Source of the DNA: Paludibacteraceae bacterium
GTDB lineage: Bacteria > Bacteroidota > Bacteroidia > Bacteroidales > Paludibacteraceae
DNA length: 64,000 bases
Direction: 5' to 3'
Assembly (NCBI GenBank): GCA_017551675.1
Contig: JAFZLC010000055.1
Span: 42,069 to 106,068 of the forward strand
The position numbers were made by a program, and so were the translations under genes. Below, in pieces: positions 1-7,930 of this stretch (the stretch's first letter is position 1; each line of letters begins with the position of its first letter). The notes below the pieces were generated by a model. It saw nothing but the letters and a program-made list of their open reading frames with translations. It did not search any database and was not told the DNA's origin.

Positions 1-989
1 TTAAACTATTGCAAAAGGAACCAGTTTCAATTGCTTTCTTCCTTGCATCTTGTTTTCTCACATTCTTTTTCTCTTACAGAGAACCACACTTCAGAGCAGA
101 ACTGAAAATGCAGAAAATGGCACAAGTGCATGACTGGGAGGGCATACTCAAAACTTTCAGAGAGGTGAAAGATCCGACAAAAGCCATTTTTGCTTACAGA
201 ACAATCGCATTGGCTAATCGCGGAACGCTGTCAACCTCCTTATTCAATTTCTCCTGCAAATTCGAGAAATCACACTCCAAATACCTAACAGGAGAACCTA
301 TCTACTACGAGGATCTCTTCTTTTATGCTTCTTATTTCAATACATCTTACCTTTGGAGCATGGAATTTTGGACCACCATCGGCTACTCCCACGAGCGCTT
401 GAAGAAAATGGCCCTTTGCGCCCTTCTAAATGAAGAATATAGTTTAGCTAACAAATACATTCAACAACTAAAACATACCATGTTTCAATCTGAATGGGCT
501 GAAGAGTATGAAAAATATGTCGATAACATTGACTTGTTATACCAAACATATCCTGATTTAGTCTATGTAAAAAGGGATATTCCTATAGTTCAACAGATTA
601 TAAGTTCTCTGTCTTCACTGAGCGAAACATACAGTCAGTACAAACAACTATCCATCGCCAACGCAGAACGAAGATTGTTGGCAGACCTATACAATAAAGA
701 CCTAAAAGCATTTTCACAAGACTTCATGGAAATGAAAGATTGTTACAAAAATCATCCTTTGCCACAATATTTCAAAGAGGCAATCATCCTATGTGCAATG
801 AACGGCGACCTCACCCCTATAAAACATTTCAACATCGAGCGCCCATTGGCTGAGAAACTGAAGAAATTCGCCTCTGTCACAAAAAGATATACCACTAATG
901 AGATGGACAAAGCATACGAAAACCTCAAAAAGGAATTTGAGGGTTATTACTGCTTTTACTTCGCTTTTGCCAATAATAAAACTAAATAG
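1..989 (+). CDS. DUF6057 family protein, C-terminal part (5' end outside window)
   Basis: The reading frame is open to the first base, so the gene begins outside the window and only its last ~328 codons are visible; a TTG near base 9 is not needed as a start. A hydrophobic segment near the visible N-terminus (SIAFFLASCFLTFFF) looks like a last transmembrane helix. It is followed by ~300 residues of mostly helical, TPR-like sequence rich in Tyr, Phe and Lys. This layout (membrane helices, then a helical soluble tail) and the neighbouring propeller lipoprotein fit DUF6057, a Bacteroidales family of unknown function; the assignment is from memory of the family. The stop is 9 bases before the next gene, so the two are probably co-transcribed. 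No catalytic motif is visible. Confidence 0.7.
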   Translation, partial: KLLQKEPVSIAFFLASCFLTFFFSYREPHFRAELKMQKMAQVHDWEGILKTFREVKDPTKAIFAYRTIALANRGTLSTSLFNFSCKFEKSHSKYLTGEPIYYEDLFFYASYFNTSYLWSMEFWTTIGYSHERLKKMALCALLNEEYSLANKYIQQLKHTMFQSEWAEEYEKYVDNIDLLYQTYPDLVYVKRDIPIVQQIISSLSSLSETYSQYKQLSIANAERRLLADLYNKDLKAFSQDFMEMKDCYKNHPLPQYFKEAIILCAMNGDLTPIKHFNIERPLAEKLKKFASVTKRYTTNEMDKAYENLKKEFEGYYCFYFAFANNKTK

Positions 990-998
990 TCAAATCGC

Positions 999-2552
999 AT
1001 GATTAAAAAATTAACCGCAAATATAATTATCATCAGTAGTTTTGTAGGTCTATTGACAAGTTGCTCCGTCAATGAGCCTCAGGCTTCCAAGAACGCAACT
1101 TCTTTACCCCTTATATACCCTGACTACACCAACATCGAGATGCCTTACAACATCGCACCTCTGAATTTTCAAATTCAGGATGAGGGTGATAAACACATCG
1201 TCAAACTAGAAAACGAAAATGGAGAGACCCTCCTAATACAAAAAAGCAAACAGAACAAATTCATCTTCCGCGAAAAGAAATGGAAGCAGATGCTTAATGA
1301 AAACAAAGGTAAAAAAATCAAATACACCCTTTATTCTCAAAAAGGAGGCGAATGGATTCAATACCCATCTTTTGAAAACACTGTGTCTGAAGAGGCGATT
1401 GATCCTTACCTAACCTATCGACTCATCGAGCCATCCTACATGAGTACAGGAATCATCGGCTTGTACGAACATAATATGGAGACTTCCGAACAAAAAAACA
1501 TAATCACAAACCACAGAAGCAAACAAGACGCAAAAAACAGAGACCAATGCTGCGTCAACTGTCATTACAGTCAACGTTTTCACCCAGAAAACAAGATGTT
1601 CTACTACAGAGGTCCTACAGGCGGTATGATTCTGACCTACAACGGTAAGATACATAAAATAAACACCAAACCGAAAGGCCTTCCTGGTGGAACTGTCTAC
1701 GGATGTTGGCATCCCGACCTCCCTTTCATCGCTTTCTCTTCGAATGTCATCCGACAAAGTTTTCCAAACAAAGGATCTGAGAAAGTACATGCCTACGACT
1801 ATTTTTCCGACCTCGTTTTATATGACGTTGAAAAGAATGAGTTGACCGATATTTTCAAAACGAAAGGAAAACAAGAGACATTCCCTCATTGGAGTCCTGA
1901 TGGTAAAACACTCTATTTCTGCAGCAGTGACACTACCCTAAAAGATGTCAACAACGTTCCTTGCATGAAATATGACCTAAAAAAGATCTCCTTTGATCCA
2001 ACCACCAAAAGTTTCGGAGAGGTGGAGACTATTTATGAAGTGGCGAAAGATCACATGAGTGCCATGCACCCAAGAATCTCGTTCGACAATAAATTCCTAT
2101 TGTTTACGGTTTCTGACTTCGGTCCTAACGCCTACACACAAAAGAATGCAGACCTATATCTGATGGACCTTCGTAACGACTCCACGAGAAATTTGAAAGA
2201 GGTCAATTCTCCTGAAAGTGACTGCTATCACTCATGGTCGTCCAACAGCAATTGGTTCGTCTTTGTCTGTCGTATTGAAGATGGCAACTATGGTCGTCCG
2301 TTCTTCTCTCACATAGACTCAACAGGCAAGGCTTCCAAGCCTTTTGCATTACCACACAAAGACCCCGAACACGATCTTCTGCTATTGAAGAGCTATAACG
2401 CTCCTGAGCTTTCCGCATCACCTGTGGAATTCGCTCAAAATGAGTTTGAAGATCTCATATTCGACCAAGAGACAGTGAATGCAACCTATCATACGGAGAT
2501 TCCTGATACGATGATAGACTCCTATACAGGTGCAAGTAAATTGTTAAAATAA
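999..2552 (+). CDS. Lipoprotein with TolB-like propeller and a CVNCH heme-binding-type motif
   Basis: A 517-residue protein with a lipoprotein signal: basic N-terminus, hydrophobic stretch, lipobox LTSC with Cys22 as the predicted lipidated residue. Residues 185-189 read CVNCH, the c-type heme attachment pattern CxxCH, directly preceded by another Cys (184). The second half contains PD40/TolB-like propeller blades, such as HWSPDGKTLYF near residue 297 and a second blade with WSSNSNWFVF. Related Bacteroidales proteins are often annotated as cytochrome c biogenesis or TolB-like. It is probably anchored on the periplasmic side of a membrane; whether heme is bound is an inference. The stop codon overlaps the start of the DsbD-like gene by one base (TAATG), so translation is likely coupled. 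That neighbour could supply the reductant needed to keep the CxxCH cysteines reduced. Confidence 0.75.
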   Translation: MIKKLTANIIIISSFVGLLTSCSVNEPQASKNATSLPLIYPDYTNIEMPYNIAPLNFQIQDEGDKHIVKLENENGETLLIQKSKQNKFIFREKKWKQMLNENKGKKIKYTLYSQKGGEWIQYPSFENTVSEEAIDPYLTYRLIEPSYMSTGIIGLYEHNMETSEQKNIITNHRSKQDAKNRDQCCVNCHYSQRFHPENKMFYYRGPTGGMILTYNGKIHKINTKPKGLPGGTVYGCWHPDLPFIAFSSNVIRQSFPNKGSEKVHAYDYFSDLVLYDVEKNELTDIFKTKGKQETFPHWSPDGKTLYFCSSDTTLKDVNNVPCMKYDLKKISFDPTTKSFGEVETIYEVAKDHMSAMHPRISFDNKFLLFTVSDFGPNAYTQKNADLYLMDLRNDSTRNLKEVNSPESDCYHSWSSNSNWFVFVCRIEDGNYGRPFFSHIDSTGKASKPFALPHKDPEHDLLLLKSYNAPELSASPVEFAQNEFEDLIFDQETVNATYHTEIPDTMIDSYTGASKLLK

Positions 2553-4618
2553 TGATAAACGGAAAAGATATGCTAAAAAAACTATTTCTTTTGATGTCAC
2601 TACTTTGGGCAATAACATCAACCGCCCAAATCATGGATCCTGTAAAGTGGACCATCAGTGAGGAACTAATCTCATCACAAACACTTCAGATCACAGCCAC
2701 GGCATCGATTGACGAAGGATGGCACATATACGATCAGAATCTTCCAGAGAATGGACCAATTTCCACTAAAATCGTCTTGGAAGAAAAAAAGGACATCAAG
2801 AAGGCTGGTTCTGTCAACTCAAACATCAAACCCATCGAGAAATACGAAGAGATGTTTGGCATGAACCTTCGTTGGTTTGAAAAGAAAGTTTCTTTCACAC
2901 AAGAATTTCAACTGAAAGATGCTTCTGACTATACCATAAAAGGATACGTGGAATTCATGGCATGCAATGACAACACCTGTCTTCCTCCTTCAAAAGTACC
3001 CTTCTCTTTCGAAAAACATGAAAACGGAAATAGTTCAAAGGTCACAATCGAAAAAGGTAGTAAACTGATAACCTCTCGAGAGAAAGAGGACACTGCCAGC
3101 AGTGAGTCTACACCATTCAACTTTGAAGAGATAACCCCACTCAATAATGAAAAGAATAACGATGCATGGCAACCAGTCATCACGGAACTCAACTCATACG
3201 GAGAAGAGCAAGGCGATGAAAGCAACCATCTATTAAGTATCTTTCTCATTGGTTTGTTAGGCGGTTTATTAGCCATTGCAACCCCATGTGTGTGGCCAAT
3301 CATTCCAATGACAGTCAGTTTCTTCCTTCGCAAGAGAGACGGTAGTGGAAAACGCTCCGCCCTACTCTACGGATTATCCATCATTGTTATCTATGTGGGA
3401 TTGGGATTATTGCTCACACTCATTTTCGGAGCAGATGCACTGAATGCATTATCAACAAATGCAATATTCAATTTGTTCCTTTTCTTTTTGTTGGTTTTCT
3501 TTGCCATCTCCTTCTTTGGCGGATTTGACCTAACCCTACCCGCTTCATGGAGTACCAAAACAGAGAACAAGGCAGATAGCACCAAAGGTATTCTAAGTAT
3601 TCTGATGATGGCATTCACCCTCGTCATCGTCTCATTCTCATGCACAGGACCTATCATCGGAACACTATTGGTTCATATCTCCACGCAAGGAAATATTTTA
3701 GCTCCAATCATCGGTATGCTAGGTTTTGCAATCGCTTTGGCTGGTCCATTCACCCTCTTCGCACTCTTCCCAAGCATCATGAAGAAACTGCCACATTCTG
3801 GCGGATGGATGAACACAGTAAAGGTAATGCTTGGATTCTTCGAATTAGCATTTGCCTTGAAGTTCCTTTCGGTGGCAGACCTTGCCTATGGATGGCACAT
3901 ACTCGATAGAGAGGTCTTCCTAGTATTGTGGATTGTCATCGCCCTATTCGCTGGATTATACATCTTAGGCAAATTAAAATTCGCACACGACGAAGCAGCA
4001 GATGCGTATGAACCAGAGCAAGAGAACGCAGCAGAGGCGAACCATGTTTCAGTACCACGTCTGTTTGGAAGTATGATTCTCTTTGCATTCGCTTTGTACC
4101 TCGTACCCGGATTATGGGGAGCACCGTTGAAAGCTATTAGCGCGTTTGCGCCTCCAATGTGGACTCAAGACTTCAACCTATACGACGAGACACAAGCCTC
4201 TTTCACCGACTACGACGAAGCCATACAATATGCAAAGCAACACGACAAACCACTTTTACTGGACTTCTCAGGTTATGGTTGCGTCAACTGTCGTAAGATG
4301 GAAGCAGCAGTATGGAATGACGCACAGGTGAAATATATCATGAACAATGATTATGTTTTAGTTTCCCTCTTTGTCGACGACAAGACGAATTTGGAAACGC
4401 CAATGGAAGTAGAAGAAAATGGCAAGACAATAACACTAAAAACCATAGGTGAGAAATGGAGCTACCTGCAAAGGAGCAAATTTGGAGCCAATGCCCAACC
4501 ATTCTATGTGGAGATTGACAATAACGGTATGCCACTCAACCACTCCTATGCATATTCAGAAGATGTTAAAGCCTTCGTAGAATTTTTACAAACAGGACTA
4601 AAAAACAATAAAAAATGA
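2552..4618 (+). CDS. DsbD-type thiol:disulfide interchange protein
   Basis: A 688-residue protein that should carry electrons from cytoplasmic thioredoxin across the inner membrane to periplasmic thiol partners. The order is a signal peptide (MLKKLFLLMSLLW), an N-terminal DsbD-alpha-type domain (about 28-160), a polar linker, eight or so membrane helices (about 225-500) and a C-terminal thioredoxin-like domain. The membrane cysteines are visible as TPCVWP (Cys246) and SFSCTGP (Cys364), and the thioredoxin motif is CVNC (Cys577, Cys580). The first ATG overlaps the upstream stop (TAATG); the methionine at 2570 also gives a good signal peptide, so either start is possible. The stop overlaps the next gene by four bases (ATGA). 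Its position after a CxxCH lipoprotein suggests a role in cytochrome maturation or disulfide repair. Confidence 0.9.
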   Translation: MINGKDMLKKLFLLMSLLWAITSTAQIMDPVKWTISEELISSQTLQITATASIDEGWHIYDQNLPENGPISTKIVLEEKKDIKKAGSVNSNIKPIEKYEEMFGMNLRWFEKKVSFTQEFQLKDASDYTIKGYVEFMACNDNTCLPPSKVPFSFEKHENGNSSKVTIEKGSKLITSREKEDTASSESTPFNFEEITPLNNEKNNDAWQPVITELNSYGEEQGDESNHLLSIFLIGLLGGLLAIATPCVWPIIPMTVSFFLRKRDGSGKRSALLYGLSIIVIYVGLGLLLTLIFGADALNALSTNAIFNLFLFFLLVFFAISFFGGFDLTLPASWSTKTENKADSTKGILSILMMAFTLVIVSFSCTGPIIGTLLVHISTQGNILAPIIGMLGFAIALAGPFTLFALFPSIMKKLPHSGGWMNTVKVMLGFFELAFALKFLSVADLAYGWHILDREVFLVLWIVIALFAGLYILGKLKFAHDEAADAYEPEQENAAEANHVSVPRLFGSMILFAFALYLVPGLWGAPLKAISAFAPPMWTQDFNLYDETQASFTDYDEAIQYAKQHDKPLLLDFSGYGCVNCRKMEAAVWNDAQVKYIMNNDYVLVSLFVDDKTNLETPMEVEENGKTITLKTIGEKWSYLQRSKFGANAQPFYVEIDNNGMPLNHSYAYSEDVKAFVEFLQTGLKNNKK

Positions 4619-5355
4619 TAGAGGAATTTAAAAACAGAAGAACCATTCGTAAATATTCCGACAAGGAGGTAAGCGACGAACTGTTGTATCAGTTGTTGGA
4701 AGCGGCATCACACGCCTCCACTACTGGCAACATGCAACTCTACAGTGTCATTATCACAAGAGACAAAGAGAAGAAAGCTGCATTAGCTCCCACTCATTTC
4801 AATCAACAAACATTTATCGGAGCACCCGTTGTACTCACCTTTTGTGCAGACAACAACCGATTCAACAAATGGTGCAAGCAAAGAAAAGCAGAACCGGGAT
4901 ACAACAATTTTCTCTCCTTCTCCACAGCGGCAATCGACACGCTTCTATTGGCACAAAACTTTGCAGCATTAGCAGAGCATGAAGGGTTGGGACTCTGTTT
5001 CCTAGGCACCACCACATACAATGCACCGCAGATTGCCAAGATACTCAATCTGCCCAAATATGTGGTTCCCATCACCACCATCACATTAGGATATCCTGCT
5101 GAGAATCCCGAACTACAAGACAGGATCCCCGTGAAAGGATTCGTTCACTCAGAGAGTTATCACGACTATGATTGTGAAGACATCGACCGCATATTCGACT
5201 ACAAAGAAAGCTTGGAAGTGAATCGTAAGTTTGTGGAAGAGAACCAAAAGGAGACGTTAGCACAAATCTTCACAGACATTCGTTACACAAAAAAGGATGG
5301 TGATTATTTTTCTAAAATTTATTTTGATTACATCAAAGAGCAGTTTGAATTTTAA
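4615..5355 (+). CDS. Nitroreductase-family NAD(P)H-dependent flavin oxidoreductase
   Basis: A 246-residue protein of the NfsA/NfrA-like flavin reductase group. The N-terminus has the family FMN-binding pattern (RRTIRKYSDKEV) followed by the substrate/flavin loop around SHASTTGNMQ. Later comes a typical EGLGLCFLGT segment, where Gly-rich sequence contacts FMN, and a C-terminal tail with Tyr/Asp-rich sequence (SYHDYDCED). Such enzymes transfer two electrons from NAD(P)H to nitro compounds, quinones or flavins in the cytoplasm; the true substrate is unknown. It overlaps the dsbD-like gene by four bases and is the last gene of that operon. The 56-base gap to the SDR gene shows no obvious terminator or promoter. 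Confidence 0.88.
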   Translation: MIEEFKNRRTIRKYSDKEVSDELLYQLLEAASHASTTGNMQLYSVIITRDKEKKAALAPTHFNQQTFIGAPVVLTFCADNNRFNKWCKQRKAEPGYNNFLSFSTAAIDTLLLAQNFAALAEHEGLGLCFLGTTTYNAPQIAKILNLPKYVVPITTITLGYPAENPELQDRIPVKGFVHSESYHDYDCEDIDRIFDYKESLEVNRKFVEENQKETLAQIFTDIRYTKKDGDYFSKIYFDYIKEQFEF

Positions 5356-5411
5356 CGAAGCGTGAGAATTCAGTTTGTAAACAATAATTTAAGCATAATT
5401 GATATCATAAT

Positions 5412-6188
5412 ATGTACGCATTAGTAACAGGAGCGAGTTCCGGAATCGGACTTCAATATGCCACAGAGTTGGCACGTCAGAAATATGACTTGTTATTAGT
5501 CAGCAACCAAGAGAAAGAGATACAAGAGGCAGCCACAGACTTAGCCAATCGATTTGGAGTCCAGACGATTGGTCTATACAAAGACCTCTCAACCGAAAAT
5601 GCCGCACAAGAATTGCACACCTATTGCAAGGAGAACAATCTGCAAATTGACATACTCATCAACAATGCAGGCATATTCTTCTTCAATGAATACGTCAAGA
5701 CCGACATAAAAAGGATTGAACTAATGTTAAATCTGCACATGAAGACTGTCAGCGAGATGTGTTATTATTTTGGAGCAGACATGAAGGAGCGAGGATTTGG
5801 ATATATCTTGAACATGTCCTCCATGTCGGCATGGATGACGATGCCAGGCATCAGTGTGTACAATGCGACCAAGGCCTACATATTGAACTTCTCCCGTTCT
5901 ATTTGGTATGAGATGAAGCCGTATGGTGTAGGTGTCACAGCTATCTGTCCGGGTGCGGTAGACACAGGTCTATATGGATTGAGTGACAAATGGAGAAAGG
6001 TAGCCGTTGGCATTGGAGTCTCCATGCGACCAGAGGAATTAGCGAAAAAAGCGTTGAAGAAAATGTTTAAGAAGAAGAAGCAGTATATACCAGGATGGAT
6101 AAATCACATCTTTATCTTCTTAGTGAAACATCTTCCAGATTGGTTTATTTTCCTTATGATCAAGAGGATAGAGCAATTTCAAAAATAA
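5412..6188 (+). CDS. Short-chain dehydrogenase/reductase (SDR)
   Basis: A 258-residue classical SDR. The Rossmann cofactor motif TGASSGIG begins at residue 7, the structural motif NNAG follows, and the catalytic pair is Tyr150-x3-Lys154 (YNATK) with Ser in the preceding MSSMSAW segment. PGAVDTGL after the active site is the usual cofactor-closing loop. A hydrophobic C-terminal stretch (HIFIFLVKHLPDWFIFLMI) suggests membrane association, seen in SDRs acting on lipids or sterol-like substrates; this is an inference. The substrate is not predictable. Downstream comes a strong promoter for tRNA-Lys, so the transcript probably ends near 6200, though no clear hairpin is present. Confidence 0.9.
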   Translation: MYALVTGASSGIGLQYATELARQKYDLLLVSNQEKEIQEAATDLANRFGVQTIGLYKDLSTENAAQELHTYCKENNLQIDILINNAGIFFFNEYVKTDIKRIELMLNLHMKTVSEMCYYFGADMKERGFGYILNMSSMSAWMTMPGISVYNATKAYILNFSRSIWYEMKPYGVGVTAICPGAVDTGLYGLSDKWRKVAVGIGVSMRPEELAKKALKKMFKKKKQYIPGWINHIFIFLVKHLPDWFIFLMIKRIEQFQK

Positions 6189-6224
6189 TGAGATAAAAAA
6201 CCTTCATTTTTTCGGCATAAAAAT

Positions 6225-6255
6225 TTTGAGATATCAAAAAATAACTCTAATTTTG
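6225..6255 (+). promoter_or_regulatory. Bacteroides-type promoter for tRNA-Lys/tRNA-Ser
   Basis: TTTG at 6225-6228 and TAATTTTG at 6248-6255 are separated by 19 bases, matching the Bacteroidota -33/-7 consensus (TTTG, TAnnTTTG) exactly. Transcription should begin near 6262, about 35 bases before the tRNA-Lys gene. Confidence 0.8.
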
Positions 6256-6296
6256 CACTCGTTAAAAACAAAGCGACAAGCTAAAATTTAACGAAT

Positions 6297-6369
6297 GACT
6301 CAGTAGCTCAGCTGGTAGAGCAACAGACTCTTAATCTGTGGGTCCAGGGTTCGATCCCCTGCTGGGTCA
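6297..6369 (+). tRNA. tRNA-Lys (anticodon CTT)
   Basis: A 73-base cloverleaf. Acceptor arms GACTCAG and CTGGGTC pair with one G-T pair, the D arm is GCTC/GAGC, the anticodon stem ACAGA/TCTGT encloses loop CTCTTAA with anticodon CTT, and the T arm is CAGGG-TTCGATC-CCCTG. The discriminator base is A; CCA is not encoded. It is co-transcribed with the tRNA-Ser gene 46 bases downstream. Confidence 0.97.
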
Positions 6370-6415
6370 CGAAAAAACGAAGAACTTGCAAAGGCAAGGG
6401 AGTTTTTAAAGATTT

Positions 6416-6500
6416 GGAGAGATGGTAGAGTGGTCGATTACAGCGGTCTTGAAAACCGCCGTACCAAGAGGTACCGGGGGTTCGAATCCCTCTCTCTCCG
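6416..6500 (+). tRNA. tRNA-Ser (anticodon TGA)
   Basis: An 85-base class II tRNA. Acceptor GGAGAGA pairs with TCTCTCC, the discriminator is G, and the anticodon stem GCGGT/ACCGC encloses CTTGAAA, giving anticodon TGA. A long variable arm (GTACC...GGTAC) is typical of tRNA-Ser. CCA is not encoded. An intrinsic terminator follows. Confidence 0.97.
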
Positions 6501-6516
6501 CTTAGATTCTTCACAG

Positions 6517-6542
6517 AACCCGTTGAGAAATCAACGGGTTTT
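6517..6542 (+). terminator. Intrinsic terminator of the tRNA-Lys/tRNA-Ser transcript
   Basis: AACCCGTTGA and TCAACGGGTT form a 10-bp stem with a GAAA loop, followed by a short T-rich run. It ends the tRNA transcript and lies about 130 bases before the end of the oppositely oriented 6671-7126 gene. Between them no other feature is visible. Confidence 0.8.
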
Positions 6543-6670
6543 GTGGTTTTTATAGGTATTCAAACGATGATTTCACCCCCAGGGTGTTACCCTGAGCTAT
6601 GCAAAGAGTTGTCCCAATGGGGCTATAGACATCTTCATTAATGTGTGAATGTGTATGGCAATTCCCCTTT

Positions 6671-7126
6671 TCATTCCTTCCCCAAAAGTAGTTTCCAGAA
6701 ACTTACAGGCAAATAAACATTTTCAAGCGATATAGCCTCTTTGAACATAGGGGCAATCTGCTGTGGTGTATATCCAGCGATGCCACATCCAACAGGAGTC
6801 ACCAAAAACTTCAGTTCCGAATGCTTCTTCGCATATTCAATAAATCGGTCCACCGCTGCTTGCGTACTTTTCACTCCCTCCATCGTAGGTAATGCATAAG
6901 TGTGTCCCTGAAGTCCTTCTCCATTCCCCCACTCTGCACCAAACTTATCATACGCCACCCGTGCAGCACCCCCATGGTGCATTCCCTGTGCATTACTTCC
7001 AAAAACAAATATCTCGTTCTCTCCTAATACATTCACCATAGAGGGAGTCACCCGTGCAGAATGAGAGCCTTTCTCCCCTTCTGCCATCCAATTCTTTTCT
7101 TCTTCTGTGTAAACGTTTTGTTGCAT
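6671..7126 (-). CDS. A1S_2505-like phage-type protein (macrodomain-like fold suspected)
   Basis: A 151-residue protein whose core reads IFVFGSNAQGMHHGGAARVA, then GLQGHTYALPTM, then FLVTPVGCGIAGY and a C-terminal NVYLP. This set of motifs is shared with a family seen in phages and bacteria named after A1S_2505; members have a Rossmann/macrodomain-like look, but a biochemical activity is not established to my knowledge. The first ~30 residues are a charged extension. It lies 38 bases downstream of the XRE repressor on the same strand, so the two form a probable operon in an island between tRNA-Ser genes. It could be a phage remnant or a small defence or stress module. No partner ADP-ribosyltransferase is present. 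Confidence 0.65.
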   Translation of the reverse strand: MQQNVYTEEEKNWMAEGEKGSHSARVTPSMVNVLGENEIFVFGSNAQGMHHGGAARVAYDKFGAEWGNGEGLQGHTYALPTMEGVKSTQAAVDRFIEYAKKHSELKFLVTPVGCGIAGYTPQQIAPMFKEAISLENVYLPVSFWKLLLGKE

Positions 7127-7164
7127 TTGTGTTATGTTTAAAAATTATCACTATCCTTCAACTC

Positions 7165-7521
7165 TCATCTTGTCCCTTCGCCACAAATTCTATGAGCCTT
7201 TTTCTTATTCATATTCCTACGAATCTGTTGCAACTCCTCCATCGTACTGTATTTGGGCTGAGAGAAGATATTCTTTATCTCAGAGGTATAACCCAACGCC
7301 ATGGCCAGACTGATAAGGTTCTTCAACGAGATGAGCCCTTTCTGCTCGAAACGCACAATGTTACTGACCGCCACCTCAGACTTTTCCGCCACTTGGTCGC
7401 GCGTTAGGTTCTTCTCTATGCGTCGCTTACGAAAATCAGCTGCAATAGTCTCCGCAATATCATCGGCATTGTCGAGCGTATAGCCTTCGAGAAGTGATAA
7501 TATATTGTTATTTTCCATCAT
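7165..7521 (-). CDS. XRE-family helix-turn-helix transcriptional regulator
   Basis: A 118-residue protein with a central HTH_3 domain (about residues 30-85). The recognisable helices are RRIEKNLTRDQVAEKSEVAVSN followed by IVRFEQKGLISLKNLISLAMALG. The C-terminal tail (FSQPKYSTMEELQQIRRN) resembles XRE proteins paired with toxin-like genes such as hipA, but no hipA is adjacent; the downstream gene is the A1S_2505-like protein. A perfect palindrome covers the predicted transcription start, so the protein probably represses its own operon. It should act as a DNA-binding dimer in the cytoplasm. Confidence 0.85.
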   Translation of the reverse strand: MMENNNILSLLEGYTLDNADDIAETIAADFRKRRIEKNLTRDQVAEKSEVAVSNIVRFEQKGLISLKNLISLAMALGYTSEIKNIFSQPKYSTMEELQQIRRNMNKKKAHRICGEGTR

Positions 7522-7535
7522 CCGAAAGGGTTTAT

Positions 7536-7551
7536 TGATAATATTTTATCA
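7536..7551. promoter_or_regulatory. Palindromic operator candidate for the XRE regulator
   Basis: TGATAA-TATT-TTATCA is a perfect 6+6 inverted repeat located 15 bases upstream of the XRE start codon and over the predicted transcription start. A second TGATAATAT lies inside the first codons (7495-7503), 41 bases (about four helical turns) away from the matching half site (7536-7544). This arrangement fits autorepression. Confidence 0.6.
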
Positions 7552-7555
7552 GTTG

Positions 7556-7587
7556 TAAATTTAGCACATTCCACTATAACGGCCAAA
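7556..7587 (-). promoter_or_regulatory. Promoter of the XRE/A1S_2505-like operon
   Basis: On the minus strand TTTG (7587-7584) is followed after 20 bases by TAAATTTA (7563-7556), seven of eight matches to TAnnTTTG. The start site would fall near 7549, inside the palindrome. Confidence 0.5.
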
Positions 7588-7662
7588 CAATACAACGAAA
7601 TTTTAATTGTATCTACATTGCGCATCATCGTTTATCTCATATCATTTCACCCTAAATCTTTT

Positions 7663-7694
7663 TTTGTGTATCTCATTATTTATTCATAATTTTG
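7663..7694 (+). promoter_or_regulatory. Promoter upstream of tRNA-Ser(CGA)
   Basis: TTTG at 7663-7666 and TAATTTTG at 7687-7694 with a 20-base spacer match the Bacteroidota consensus exactly. The expected start is near 7701, only about 18 bases before a terminator-like hairpin and about 62 bases before the tRNA. Confidence 0.75.
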
Positions 7695-7718
7695 CTAATG
7701 AAAACAGTAGGAGCATGG

Positions 7719-7747
7719 AATCCGAGGTTCTTACTTCGGATTTTTTT
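7719..7747 (+). terminator. Terminator-like hairpin between promoter and tRNA-Ser(CGA)
   Basis: AATCCGA (7719-7725) and TCGGATT (7736-7742) form a 7-bp stem with a 10-base loop, and the 3' arm runs straight into seven T residues (7741-7747). It sits inside the leader of the tRNA transcript, so it could attenuate the tRNA or release an RNA of about 45 bases. Confidence 0.55.
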
Positions 7748-7762
7748 ATTGGAATGACCTAT

Positions 7763-7849
7763 GGAAAGATGCCGGAGTGGTCGATCGGGCCGCACTCGAA
7801 ATGCGGTGAACGGGTAACTGTTCCCAGGGTTCGAATCCCTGTCTTTCCG
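7763..7849 (+). tRNA. tRNA-Ser (anticodon CGA)
   Basis: An 87-base class II tRNA. Acceptor GGAAAGA pairs with TCTTTCC, the discriminator is G, and the anticodon stem CCGCA/TGCGG encloses CTCGAAA, anticodon CGA. A long variable arm (AACGGG...CTGTT region) and a CAGGG-TTCGAAT-CCCTG T arm are present. CCA is not encoded. No terminator is obvious between it and the lipoprotein gene 81 bases downstream, so read-through is possible. Confidence 0.97.
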
Positions 7850-7930
7850 CAAAATTTAAAATCAAGGGCAAAGGCATATCAACCGGTTTTAAGCAAGAAT
7901 TTATAGAACCCACCCTAAAAAGAAGGCAAC

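Noticed and set aside
1551..4293. Identical 13 bases (TGCGTCAACTGTC) coding CVNC in both the heme-type lipoprotein and the DsbD-like gene
   Set aside because: The match is limited to the motif codons and is best explained by the same amino acids and codon use, not by gene conversion.
6308..6514. A minus-strand frame across tRNA-Lys and tRNA-Ser(TGA)
   Set aside because: It is the complement of two perfect tRNAs; the peptide is a typical tRNA-derived artefact.
6671..7521. A DarTG-type toxin-antitoxin reading of the XRE/A1S_2505-like pair
   Set aside because: There is no DarT-like ADP-ribosyltransferase gene, and the A1S_2505-like protein is much shorter than DarG.
7607..7906. A 99-codon frame across the tRNA-Ser(CGA) gene
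   Set aside because: It runs through the promoter, hairpin and tRNA; the frame is incidental.
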